64,000 nt of DNA, from positions 85,724 to 149,723 of the forward strand of contig DASZTG010000094.1 of assembly GCA_035548375.1 (NCBI GenBank). Reading direction: 5' to 3'. The stretch's first letter is position 1. Each line of letters opens with the position of its first letter. The stretch comes from JACQAP01 sp035548375. Its GTDB lineage: Bacteria > Pseudomonadota > Gammaproteobacteria > Burkholderiales > JACQAP01. The position numbers and the translations under genes were made by a program. Of the stretch, positions 43,285-52,036 are shown piece by piece. The notes under the pieces were generated by a model that was not told where the DNA came from, made no database searches, and worked only from the letters and a program-made list of their open reading frames with translations.

Positions 43285-44694
43285 ATGGGTATCAACTACA
43301 GCGAACGAATTCCCAACAATGTCGACCTGGCCACCGACCGCAGCTTGCAGCGCGCGCTCGAGCACTGGCAACCTCGCTTCCTCGACTGGTGGAGGGAGAT
43401 GGGGCCGCACGACTCGGCGCAGGCGGACGTATACCTGCGCACCGCGATAGGCGTGGATGCGCAGGGCTGGGCAAGCTACGGCTCGGTGAAGATGCCGGAC
43501 TATCGCTGGGGAATTTTCCTGGCCGACAAGGTGCCCGACCGCACCATCGGATTTGGTGACCACATGGGCGAGCCGGCGTGGCAGCAGGTGCCAGGCGAGC
43601 TGCGCTCGCAGTTCCGGCGCATCATCGTCACGCAGGGCGACACGGAACCGGCATCGGTGGAGCAGCAGCGGCGCCTGGGGCTGACCTGCCCTTCGCTCTA
43701 CGATTTGCGGAATCTGTTTCAGGTGAACGTCGAGGAAGGCCGCCATTTGTGGGCGATGGTCTACCTGCTGCATGCGCACTTCGGCCGCGACGGCCGCGAG
43801 GAGGCGGAGGAATTGCTCTCGCGCCATTCCGGCGACGTCGACAAGCCACGCATCCTCGGCACGTTCAACGAGCCGATCAGCGACTGGTTGTCCTTCTTCA
43901 TGTTCACCTATTTCACCGACCGAGACGGCAAATTCCAGTTGAAGAGCCTCGCGGAATCCGGGTTCGATCCGCTGTCGCGCACCTGCCGCTTCATGCTGAC
44001 GGAAGAAGCGCACCACATGTTCGTCGGCGAGACGGGTGTGGGCCGCGTGGTCAAGCGCACACTCGAAGTCATGAAGGAAATCGGCAGCGACGACCCGCAG
44101 GCCGTGCGCAATCGGGGCGCGGTAGATTTGCCGACGATTCAGCGTTACTTGAATTTCTGGTTCACTTCATCGCTCGACCTGTTCGGCTCGGAGGTTTCAT
44201 CGAACGCGGCAAGCTCGTTCGCCAGCGGCATCAAGGGCCGTCCGGACGAGACGCAGTACGAGGACCATGTCTGCGCCGAATCGACCTTCGAACTGGAAAC
44301 GCCGCAAGGCCAGGAATCGGTCAGCCTGCGCAACGCCATGAACGAAGTCATGCGCCAGTCCTACATCAAGGATTGCGAAATGGGGTTGAAGCGCTGGAAC
44401 AACCAGATTCAGCGCGCCGGATTCGACATCCGTCTTACGTTGCCCAGCGCGCGCTTTCGCCGCGGCATCGGCGCCTGGGCCAATGTGCCGACCGACCCGC
44501 AAGGCAATCCGATCGGTCGCGAGGAATACGAGCGCCGCATGCCGGAGTGGATTCCAAGCGAGTCAGATCGCGTGTTTGTCCACAGCCTGATGAAGCGCGT
44601 GGTTGAGCCGGGAAAGATGGCGGGATGGATCGCACCGCCGGAGCGGGGGATCAACAGCCTGCCGGTGGATTACGAGTACGTGAAGCTCATTTAA
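43285..44694 (+). CDS. boxB: Benzoyl-CoA 2,3-epoxidase, oxygenase subunit BoxB
   Basis: BoxB is the di-iron oxygenase that epoxidises benzoyl-CoA using O2 and electrons from the reductase BoxA. It has the 469-residue length and ferritin-like four-helix motifs of the family. Likely iron ligands, by family correspondence, are Glu121, Glu151 and His154 (in EEGRH), Asp212, and Glu241 and His244 (in EEAHH). The ATG at 43285 follows a short GGGG-containing leader after the repeat. No boxA is found before or after it, although in many betaproteobacteria the box genes are adjacent. Confidence 0.95.
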   Translation: MGINYSERIPNNVDLATDRSLQRALEHWQPRFLDWWREMGPHDSAQADVYLRTAIGVDAQGWASYGSVKMPDYRWGIFLADKVPDRTIGFGDHMGEPAWQQVPGELRSQFRRIIVTQGDTEPASVEQQRRLGLTCPSLYDLRNLFQVNVEEGRHLWAMVYLLHAHFGRDGREEAEELLSRHSGDVDKPRILGTFNEPISDWLSFFMFTYFTDRDGKFQLKSLAESGFDPLSRTCRFMLTEEAHHMFVGETGVGRVVKRTLEVMKEIGSDDPQAVRNRGAVDLPTIQRYLNFWFTSSLDLFGSEVSSNAASSFASGIKGRPDETQYEDHVCAESTFELETPQGQESVSLRNAMNEVMRQSYIKDCEMGLKRWNNQIQRAGFDIRLTLPSARFRRGIGAWANVPTDPQGNPIGREEYERRMPEWIPSESDRVFVHSLMKRVVEPGKMAGWIAPPERGINSLPVDYEYVKLI

Positions 44695-44760
44695 ATGCCT
44701 AAAAATAAAAGATTATTTGAGTTTTCTTCAATCTGTTCGCTCTTCGGCAATTCTGAGAAG

Positions 44761-44828
44761 CTTTAATTGGAGATTTGCCAATTAAAGGATAGCCTATTAT
44801 TCTTTAATTAATGGCGATCCAATTAAAG
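44761..44828. promoter_or_regulatory. Paired CTTTAATT palindromes ahead of the fic gene
   Basis: A perfect 10-base inverted repeat CTTTAATTGG-N7-CCAATTAAAG lies at 44761-44787. A second dyad, CTTTAATT-N11-AATTAAAG, lies at 44802-44828, so the same half-site appears four times. The second ends 14 bases before the GTG start of the Fic gene, in an AT-rich stretch. The Fic protein carries a C-terminal winged helix, so self-regulation is likely but unproven. Confidence 0.65.
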
Positions 44829-44842
44829 CAGTCCTTAACAAG

Positions 44843-46015
44843 GTGACAGCCAAAAGGGGGAGAGAGGGCACGCTTGTCACGACCAGCGTCGGCGGAGAGA
44901 ACGTTCAGGCATTTATCCCTCCCCCGCTACCACCGAATCCACCGCTGGAAATGACGCCTGCCCTGCAGGATCTAATCGAGAAAGCCAATCGCGGATTGGG
45001 GCGCTTGGACGGAATTGCTCGTATATTGCCGGACCCGTCATTATTCCTCTACACGTACATACGAAAAGAAGCGCTGCTATCCTCGCAAATCGAGGGTACC
45101 CAGTCGTCATTCTCCGATCTTTTGCTGTTTGAAGCCGAAGAAGCCCCTGGCGTACCCATCAATGACGTAGAGGAAGTCTCGCACTACGTTGCCGCGATGG
45201 ACTACGCGCTTGAAAAAATTCGCGGCGGATTTCCTCTGTCCCTCAGGTTGATGTGCGACACGCATCGAATACTCCTTTCCGGCGCACGGGGAGGAAATAA
45301 ACAACCAGGAGAATTTCGGACTTCCCAAAACTGGATCGGTGGCTCGCGTCCCGGGAATGCACGGTTCGTACCGCCGCCACCAAACCGGGTCATGGAATGC
45401 ATGGGACTACTGGAGAAGTTCCTGCACGACGATCCGGTCAAGACACCTTTGTTGATTAAAGCCGCTCTCTCGCATGTTCAGTTCGAGACCATCCATCCCT
45501 ATCTGGACGGCAATGGCCGCCTCGGCCGACTCCTCATCACGCTCCTGCTTTGCGCGGAAAAAGCCCTGTCGGGGCCCATGTTGTATTTGAGCTTGTACTT
45601 CAAGGCGAATCGTGACGCTTACTACGAATTACTACAACGTGTCCGAACCGATGGAGACTGGGAAAGCTGGTTGGATTTCTTTCTGCGCGGAGTTGTCGAG
45701 ACCACTGAGCAAGCCACTGACACGGCAAAAAAGATCATGGATCTGTTTACGTCGGATCGGAACAAAATCGAGAATCTTGGTCGCCCGGCCGCATCCGCGC
45801 TTCGAGTTTACGACGTGTTGCAAAAGCGGGTAACGCTCTCGATTCCGAGGACTGCGGAGCGACTGGGCATCAGTCAGCCAACTGTCACCAGTGCCATATT
45901 GCATTTGGTCAAACTCGGTGTCGCCAAAGAGGCGACCGGACGTAAACGCAAGAAGCTGTATGTATACGATGAATATCTGAAAATACTTGGTGAGGGCGCA
46001 GAGCCGATTGCATAA
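44843..46015 (+). CDS. Fic-family protein with C-terminal winged helix, 390 aa
   Basis: Fic enzymes usually transfer AMP to a hydroxyl of a target protein. The catalytic motif HPYLDGNGRLGR is at residues 218-229. An inhibitory helix motif SSQIEG (Ser80 with Glu84-Gly85) is present before the Fic core, as in class II Fic proteins, so activity is probably held back by Glu84. A C-terminal DNA-binding winged helix follows at about 325-385 (IPRTAERLGISQPTVTSAILHLVKLG). The start is a GTG at 44843. The gene and its promoter are clearly more AT-rich than the neighbours, which suggests horizontal transfer. No separate antitoxin gene is seen. Confidence 0.92.
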   Translation: MTAKRGREGTLVTTSVGGENVQAFIPPPLPPNPPLEMTPALQDLIEKANRGLGRLDGIARILPDPSLFLYTYIRKEALLSSQIEGTQSSFSDLLLFEAEEAPGVPINDVEEVSHYVAAMDYALEKIRGGFPLSLRLMCDTHRILLSGARGGNKQPGEFRTSQNWIGGSRPGNARFVPPPPNRVMECMGLLEKFLHDDPVKTPLLIKAALSHVQFETIHPYLDGNGRLGRLLITLLLCAEKALSGPMLYLSLYFKANRDAYYELLQRVRTDGDWESWLDFFLRGVVETTEQATDTAKKIMDLFTSDRNKIENLGRPAASALRVYDVLQKRVTLSIPRTAERLGISQPTVTSAILHLVKLGVAKEATGRKRKKLYVYDEYLKILGEGAEPIA

Positions 46016-46041
46016 ATCTAGTCATCGAATGTGTTCGGCAA

Positions 46042-46959
46042 CTATCTGAAGCCATGAACCCGTCTGTAGTGCCCCCGCTCGATCTCCTCAAATATCGGCG
46101 CGCCCTTCGGCTTCCAACTCAACTCCGCCCTTGCCCGCTTAGCCCTGACACGACTGTTGGACGCGAACGATGAGTGCGCTTTGGGTCCCAGCGCCGCTTC
46201 CGCCTCCGCGGGCGACCAGTTGCGCGTCTTTCCGCCGAAGCCCAAAAGTCGGCTGATGGAAGCAGCGACATCCTTCAACGCCTCCTCGCCATTCTCCGCG
46301 TAGTACAGCGCGCCGGCCGGCGCCTTTTCCAGCGCCAACAGATAGAGATCCACAACGTCGTCGATATGCACGTTGGACCAGCGGTTCTCGCCGCGCCCGA
46401 TATGCAAGCCGATTCCCGCCGGCTTCGCGTTCTCGATCAACGCCGGCACCTGCGCGCTTTCCTTGCGCACGCCGCGGCCGCCGCCGTAGATCATCGTGGG
46501 ACGAACCACCACCGAGCGTACGCCCTGCTTCGCGCAATCGAACACGACCTGGTCGATGGCGGCGCGCTGAACCATGCGGGGAAAGCTCGGCACGAAGATG
46601 GAGTCCTCGTCGTAAATGGCGTCGACCACCTCGCCCCTCGCGTCGGTGGCGACGATGCCGGAGCCGCTGGTATGCAGGAAGAACTTGCTGGTTCCGCGCA
46701 GGCCTGCAGCGATGGCATCGACGACACCGGGATGATTTGCCTCTGCGGTGTCGATGACCGCCTCCGCTTCCCTCGCGGCCTTCGTGATGATTGCCGCGTC
46801 GTCGAGAGTGCCGAGCAACGGGCGCATGCCCTGCTTTTCGATTTCGCGCGCACCTTCGCGCGTGCGCACCAGGCCAGTGACCTCGTGGCCGCTCCGCAGC
46901 AAGGCGTCTCCCACCGAGCCGCCGATGTAACCGGTCGCGCCGGTCAAAAAGATTTTCAT
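46042..46959 (-). CDS. NAD-dependent epimerase/dehydratase family protein, 305 aa
   Basis: An extended short-chain dehydrogenase with glycine-rich NAD(P) site TGATGYIGG at residues 7-15. It has a TSGSGIV segment and VVVRPTMIYGGG, typical of extended SDRs that act on nucleotide sugars, flavonols or ether-linked compounds. The usual catalytic YxxxK is not evident, so the reaction is uncertain. The ATG at 46959 begins MKIFLTGATGYIG; the in-frame extension to 47031 passes through the pirin terminator and is rejected. It is separated from pirin by a strong terminator and so probably has its own promoter. Confidence 0.85.
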   Translation of the reverse strand: MKIFLTGATGYIGGSVGDALLRSGHEVTGLVRTREGAREIEKQGMRPLLGTLDDAAIITKAAREAEAVIDTAEANHPGVVDAIAAGLRGTSKFFLHTSGSGIVATDARGEVVDAIYDEDSIFVPSFPRMVQRAAIDQVVFDCAKQGVRSVVVRPTMIYGGGRGVRKESAQVPALIENAKPAGIGLHIGRGENRWSNVHIDDVVDLYLLALEKAPAGALYYAENGEEALKDVAASISRLLGFGGKTRNWSPAEAEAALGPKAHSSFASNSRVRAKRARAELSWKPKGAPIFEEIERGHYRRVHGFR

Positions 46960-46971
46960 GATGCCGCCCCG

Positions 46972-47011
46972 CAAAAAAAGAAAACGCCGCGATTCTACAA
47001 CCGCGGCGTTT
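46972..47011 (-). terminator. Intrinsic terminator of the pirin gene
   Basis: On the minus strand, ten-base arms AAACGCCGCG and CGCGGCGTTT around a ten-base loop are followed by TTCTTTTTTT. The stem starts about 17 bases after the pirin stop. It ends 13 bases before the downstream epimerase start, leaving little room for a promoter. Confidence 0.88.
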
Positions 47012-47027
47012 CCGGTTCGAACCTTGA

Positions 47028-47726
47028 TCAATTCAGGTCGAACAGCAGCACTTCGGCGTTGTCGCCCTTCTCGATGACGATCTGCGATTCGCCCTCGACC
47101 TTGAGCGCGTCGCCCGACCCCAGGTACTGGCCGTTGACCGTGACCGAGCCGCGAGCAACGTGCACATAAGCACGGCGATCAGGCTCCAGCACATGCATGA
47201 CCTTCTCCGCGCCGTCGACCAGCGCCGCGTACAACTGCGCGTCCTGGTGCACCTTGACCGAACCATCGCGACCGTCGGGCGAAGCGACCAGGCGCAGCTT
47301 GCCGCGCTTTTCTTCCGGACCGAAGAACTTCTGCTCGTAGCTGGGCTGAACACCGTTTTCTTCCGGCTCGATCCAGATCTGCAGGAAATGCACGGTGTTC
47401 TTCGCCGACGGGTTGTATTCGCTGTGGAACACGCCCGTGCCGGCGCTCATGCGCTGGACGTCGCCGGGCCGGATCACCGAACCCGTGCCCATGCTGTCCT
47501 TGTGCTCCAGCTCGCCGTCGAGCACGTAGCTGATGATCTCCATGTCGCGATGCGGATGCTTGCCGAAGCCCTGGCCGGGTGCGACGCGGTCTTCGTTGAT
47601 GACGCGCAGGGGCCCGAAGCCCATGTTCTTCGGATCGTAGTAACCCGCGAACGAAAACGTGTGGAAGCTCTTCAGCCAGCCGTGGTCGGCAAACCCGCGT
47701 TCATTGCTTTTCCTGAGGGCGTTCAT
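47028..47726 (-). CDS. Pirin family protein, 232 aa
   Basis: A bicupin. The four metal ligands of pirin are visible: His57 and His59 in GKHPHRDME, and His101 and Glu103 in VFHSEYN. Iron-bound pirins act as redox sensors or as quercetin 2,3-dioxygenases. The length fits the bacterial YhhW-like group. The start at 47726 lies inside the out-of-frame tail of the upstream PhzF-like gene. The terminator follows directly. The physiological substrate is not indicated by the neighbours. Confidence 0.92.
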   Translation of the reverse strand: MNALRKSNERGFADHGWLKSFHTFSFAGYYDPKNMGFGPLRVINEDRVAPGQGFGKHPHRDMEIISYVLDGELEHKDSMGTGSVIRPGDVQRMSAGTGVFHSEYNPSAKNTVHFLQIWIEPEENGVQPSYEQKFFGPEEKRGKLRLVASPDGRDGSVKVHQDAQLYAALVDGAEKVMHVLEPDRRAYVHVARGSVTVNGQYLGSGDALKVEGESQIVIEKGDNAEVLLFDLN

Positions 47727-48750
47727 GACCTTCTCCCGTGGGCACCGCCACCATGGCCGTGCCGTCGATGGGGTGAATATAAGGCCCGGATGCGGGGATT
47801 GATAGCGAGGGTTTTCGAACCAGTCGTTCGAAGGCTTCGAACGAGTTCAGGCCTCGATCCCGCCCTCGGCAACCGTCACCGAGGCGCCCCCCGACCCGGA
47901 CCGCCGTCACCTTGCCGCCGGCGACATCGGCCTCCAGTTCGATCAACGACGGCCGGCCAATCTCGAACCCCTGTTCGACCCGCCAGCGGCGGTTGCCGTC
48001 GCGCGGACTCGCGTCGTGGAGCCAGCCGGCCAGCGCGGAGACCGCCGATCCCGTCGCGGGATCTTCGCGCACACCCAGGGCAGGCGCGAACATGCGGCCG
48101 TGCACTTGCGCATCGGCCGATTCCGTTTCGGTTGTGAAAGGAAAAACACCCCTCACCGAACCGCCCGGCGCCAGCTTCTCCCACAGGTCGGGACGAAGCT
48201 TCGCGCGCCGGATCGCGTCGAGCCCGCGCAGCGGCACGAACAGGAAAGGCAGCCCGCAGGAATAAGGCGCTGCGCCATCGAGCACGTCCACTTCCGCAAG
48301 CGACAGCGCGGCAGCGAGTTCGGCGCGCGACGCCGCCTGCGGCCCGCGTTCCGGCATGCGCGGCACGGACATTTGCGTTGCAACTGCCGCGCCATCCTTC
48401 ATGCTCACCTTCACCGGCACATCGCCCACGCTCTCTTCGAGCACCAGCTCCGGGTTCGCCGCATCGAGCGCAACCAGGCCGAGCCTGGCGAGCAGGAAGG
48501 CCGTGCCGACGGTCGGATGGCCGGCGAACGGCAGTTCCGTCATCGGCGTGAAGATGCGAACGCGCTTGCGGTTCGCGCCCGGCCGCGCCGGTTTCATCAC
48601 GAACACGGTCTCGGAAAGGTTGAACTCGGCGGCGATCGCCTGCATGCGTTCGCCGGGCAGATCGTCCGCATCGAGGACCACGGCGAGCGGATTGCCGCCG
48701 AAGCGCGTCGAGGTGAAGACGTCGAGGGTGTGGAAGCGGTACTTCGCCAT
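47701..48750 (-). CDS. PhzF family isomerase-like protein, with probable 3' frameshift
   Basis: The N-terminus (MAKYRFHTLDVFTSTRFGGNPLAVV), NLSETVF, TELPFAGHPTVGTAFLL and EDPATGSAVSALAGWL define the PhzF family, whose members catalyse proton shifts or remain uncharacterised. The open frame continues past the normal family end and into the pirin gene, with a tail unlike PhzF. If one G is dropped from the six-G run at 47887-47892 (written as C on the plus strand), the frame instead reads VGGASVTVAEGG and stops at 47847, exactly the usual PhzF ending. So the gene carries a one-base insertion, either real or a sequencing error. A true product would be about 300 aa. Confidence 0.85.
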   Translation of the reverse strand: MAKYRFHTLDVFTSTRFGGNPLAVVLDADDLPGERMQAIAAEFNLSETVFVMKPARPGANRKRVRIFTPMTELPFAGHPTVGTAFLLARLGLVALDAANPELVLEESVGDVPVKVSMKDGAAVATQMSVPRMPERGPQAASRAELAAALSLAEVDVLDGAAPYSCGLPFLFVPLRGLDAIRRAKLRPDLWEKLAPGGSVRGVFPFTTETESADAQVHGRMFAPALGVREDPATGSAVSALAGWLHDASPRDGNRRWRVEQGFEIGRPSLIELEADVAGGKVTAVRVGGRLGDGCRGRDRGLNSFEAFERLVRKPSLSIPASGPYIHPIDGTAMVAVPTGEGHERPQEKQ

Positions 48751-48764
48751 GTCGGCGACGGGAA

Positions 48765-48860
48765 ATGCGTGAATGAGTGAATGTGTGAAAGTGGATCAGG
48801 CGTGAAGGGTAAAGGCTCTACACCTTTCACTCCTTCACACCTTCACTTCCTTCACGCTCT
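48765..48860. repeat. Intergenic repeat family B, copy 3 (between RND permease and PhzF)
   Basis: The family B core is at 48769-48789, identical to the other two copies. The rest pairs as an imperfect inverted repeat: GTGAA-type units on the left face TTCAC units (CTTTCACTCCTTCACACC) on the right. The polypurine arm seen in copies 1 and 2 is missing here, so this copy is shorter. Confidence 0.8.
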
Positions 48861-48879
48861 TCCGCGCGCTGGCGCGCGC

Positions 48880-51800
48880 TCAGAGCTCCTTGTGCGGCGC
48901 CGTTACCGGACCGCTGCCGCCAGGCGCCAGGACCGCATCTTCCTCGTCGGCAATCGTGTGGACCTTGCGCACGAACAGCGAGTAGATGGTCGGGATCACG
49001 AACAGGGTCAGCAAGGTGCCGAAGGTCAGCCCGCCGACGATGACCCAGCCGATGGCCTGGCGGGATTCGGCGCCGGCGCCATGTGCCAGTGCCAGCGGAA
49101 TCGCACCGAGAACCATGGCGCCGGTGGTCATCAGGATCGGGCGCAGGCGCAACGTCGCGGCTTCGACGACGGCTTCGAATTTTTCCTTGCCCTGGCTGCG
49201 CAACTGGTTCGCGAACTCGACGATCAGGATGCCGTGCTTGGTGATCAGGCCGACCAGCATGACCAGCCCGATCTCGCTGTACACGTTCAGGGTGCCGCCG
49301 TTGCCGGCCAGCGTGTTGAGCCACATGACCAGCAGCGCGCCGGTCATGGCGAGCGGCACCGTGAACATGATGACCAGCGGGCCGACGAAGCTCTCGAACT
49401 GGCCTGAAAGCACGAGGTAGATGAATATCAGCGCAAGGATGAAGGTCAGGATCAGCTGGTCGCCGGCCTCGCGGAATTCGCGCGCCTGGCCGTCCAGGTC
49501 CGTGATGGTTCCTTGGGGAGCGACTTCCTTGACCGTCTCGTCGATCTTGGTGAGCGCCTCGCCGAGCGAGTGGCCCGGCCCGACGTTGCCGTTGATCACC
49601 GCGGCGCGCAGCTTGTTGAAGTGGTTCAGCTCCTTCGGCGCCACCGCTTCGGTGATCTGCACCAGGTTGGAGAGCTGGTTCAGCTGGTCGTTGTTGCCGC
49701 GCACGTAGATCGACGTCAGGTCGGTCGGCTGCATGCGCTTGTTGTCTTCCATCTGCACCACGACGTCGTATTGCTTGCCCTCGTGCTTGTAGCGCGTGAC
49801 ATCTCGGCTGCCGAGCAGGGTCTGCAGCGTGTGGCCGATGACTTCCATCGAGACGCCGAGGTCGGCGGCCTTCTCGCGATTGATGTTAACCGCGAGCTGC
49901 GGCTTGTTGAGCTTCAGGTCCGTATCGAGCGCGATGATGCCAGGATAGGTGGACAGCTTGCCCATGATCTTGGAAACCACGCCCTGCAGCTCTTCATAGC
50001 TGTTGCCATAGATCACATACTCGATTTGCTTGGCAGTGAAGCTCTGGCCGAGCGACGGCGGATTCAGCGCGAAGGACAGCGCGCCCGGCAGGCCGCCAAA
50101 CAGCTTCGGTCCCAGCTCCTTGGTGATGACGAGCTGGCTGCGCTTGCGCTCGCTCCAGGGCTGCAGCACGGCGAACGCGATGCCGAGGTTGACCGGATTC
50201 GGCCGGTCCAGGCCGGGTGCCACGACGGCGAACATGGTGGAGATCTCGGGAATCGACTTGGTGATGCCCTCGACCTCGTGCATGTAGCCGTCGGTGTAGT
50301 TCATGGTCGAGCCTTCCGGCGTGATCACGAACGCGAGGAACAAGCCGCGATCCTCCACCGGCGACAACTCGGTCTTGAGCTGCTTGCCCAGCAAGTAGGC
50401 GCTTGCCGCGACCACCAGGAACAGCAGGATGATCACCCAGCGGTGCCGCAACGTCATCCGCAGGATGCCCGCGTAGATGTTGTTCATGCCGTCGAAGAAA
50501 CGCTCGGTCGCGACATAGACGCGGCCGTGGCCGGACTTGAGCAGGCGAGAGCACATCATCGGCGTCAGGGTCAGCGCGACGAAGCCGGAGACGATCACGG
50601 AAGTCGCCACCGTCAGCGCGAACTCGGTGAACAGCTTGCCGGTATTGCCCGTCATCAGGGCCAGCGGACAAAACACCGCCGCCAGCGTGATGGTCATGGC
50701 GATGACCGCGAAGCCGATCTCGCGCGTGCCCTGGAAGGCAGCCTTCATCGGCTTCATGCCCTCCTCGATATGGCGGTGGATGTTCTCCAGCACGACGATC
50801 GCGTCGTCGACCACCAGGCCGATGGACAAGACCACGCCGAGCAGGGTCAGCGTGTTGATCGAGAAGCCCAGCACCTTCAGGAAGGTGAAGTGGCCGATGA
50901 CCGAGACCGGGATCGCCACCGCGGGAATCAGCGTCGCCCGCGCGCTGCGCAGGAACACGAAGATGACCAGCACGACGAGGATCAGCGCCTCGATCATGGT
51001 CTCGTACACCGACTTGATCGATTCCTCGATGAAGATCGACGTATCCACGGCGATCCACATCTTCATGCCGGCCGGCAGGGTCGACTGCAGGCGCGGCAGC
51101 AGCGCCTTGACGCCGCGCGCGACTTCCAGCGTGTTCGCCGTCGACTGCTTGACGATGCCCAGGCCGATCGCGTCGTTGCCGCCGACGCGCACGATCTTGC
51201 GGTTCTCGTACGGCCCCGGCGCGGCATGGCCGACATCCTTCAGGCGCACGGGGTAGCCGTTGGCCATCGAGATGATCATGTTGTTGAATTCGTCCGGCGA
51301 GCGCAGGTCGGTGCGCGGCTGCACGGTGAATTCCCGCGCCGTGCTCTCGATGCGTCCGCCGGGCGATTCGACGTTCTGGTTGTTGAGCGCGTTCTCGACG
51401 TCCTGCACCGTCAGGCCCTGCGCGGCCAGGCGCTCGCGGTCCAGCCACACGCGCATGGCGTACTTGCGCTCGCCGCCGATGATGACGGACGACACGCCGG
51501 ACAGCGCCTTCAGCGGGTCGGTCAGGTAGCGGTCGGCGAAATCCGTGATCTCCATCGGCGAGGCGCGATCGCTGGTCACCGCGATCCAGATGATCGCCTG
51601 CGCATCGGCCTCGATCTTGGACACGACCGGCTCGTCGATCGCCTCGGGCAGTTGCTTGCGCACGCGCGCCACGCGGTCGCGCACGTCGGCGGCGGCCGCG
51701 TCCACTTCGCGAGTGGTCAGGAAGGTGATCGTGATCTGGCTGACTTCCTCGCGGCTGTTCGACTTGATGGTCTTGATGCCTTCGATGCCCGACAGCGAGT

Positions 51801-52005
51801 CTTCCAGCGGCTGCGTCACCGCGCTCTCGACGACCTGCGCGGTGGCGCCCTTGTAGACGGTGCGCACCGAGACGACAGGCGGATCGATGTTCGGATATTC
51901 GCGCACGGCCATGCGCGAATAGGAAAGGAAGCCGACCAGCACGATGACCAGGCTCATCACCGTCGCGAGCACCGGCCTCTTGATCGAAATCTCGGAGAGA
52001 ATCAT
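48880..52005 (-). CDS. RND efflux permease, HAE-1/AcrB type, 1041 aa
   Basis: An inner-membrane proton-driven drug exporter. It begins MILSEISIKRPVLATVMSLVIVL with the first TM segment, followed by the periplasmic porter domain. Proton-relay aspartates lie in TM4 (GLVVDDAIVVLENIHRHIEEG) and the relay lysine in TM10 (LVGLITKHGILIVEFANQ). A full 12-TM layout with two periplasmic loops is seen and the length is normal. The gene follows the adaptor gene by 31 bases. No outer-membrane TolC partner is encoded next to it. Confidence 0.93.
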   Translation of the reverse strand: MILSEISIKRPVLATVMSLVIVLVGFLSYSRMAVREYPNIDPPVVSVRTVYKGATAQVVESAVTQPLEDSLSGIEGIKTIKSNSREEVSQITITFLTTREVDAAAADVRDRVARVRKQLPEAIDEPVVSKIEADAQAIIWIAVTSDRASPMEITDFADRYLTDPLKALSGVSSVIIGGERKYAMRVWLDRERLAAQGLTVQDVENALNNQNVESPGGRIESTAREFTVQPRTDLRSPDEFNNMIISMANGYPVRLKDVGHAAPGPYENRKIVRVGGNDAIGLGIVKQSTANTLEVARGVKALLPRLQSTLPAGMKMWIAVDTSIFIEESIKSVYETMIEALILVVLVIFVFLRSARATLIPAVAIPVSVIGHFTFLKVLGFSINTLTLLGVVLSIGLVVDDAIVVLENIHRHIEEGMKPMKAAFQGTREIGFAVIAMTITLAAVFCPLALMTGNTGKLFTEFALTVATSVIVSGFVALTLTPMMCSRLLKSGHGRVYVATERFFDGMNNIYAGILRMTLRHRWVIILLFLVVAASAYLLGKQLKTELSPVEDRGLFLAFVITPEGSTMNYTDGYMHEVEGITKSIPEISTMFAVVAPGLDRPNPVNLGIAFAVLQPWSERKRSQLVITKELGPKLFGGLPGALSFALNPPSLGQSFTAKQIEYVIYGNSYEELQGVVSKIMGKLSTYPGIIALDTDLKLNKPQLAVNINREKAADLGVSMEVIGHTLQTLLGSRDVTRYKHEGKQYDVVVQMEDNKRMQPTDLTSIYVRGNNDQLNQLSNLVQITEAVAPKELNHFNKLRAAVINGNVGPGHSLGEALTKIDETVKEVAPQGTITDLDGQAREFREAGDQLILTFILALIFIYLVLSGQFESFVGPLVIMFTVPLAMTGALLVMWLNTLAGNGGTLNVYSEIGLVMLVGLITKHGILIVEFANQLRSQGKEKFEAVVEAATLRLRPILMTTGAMVLGAIPLALAHGAGAESRQAIGWVIVGGLTFGTLLTLFVIPTIYSLFVRKVHTIADEEDAVLAPGGSGPVTAPHKEL

Positions 52006-52036
52006 CGTCGCGTTCCTGAGTCAGTAGAGAGCGAAA

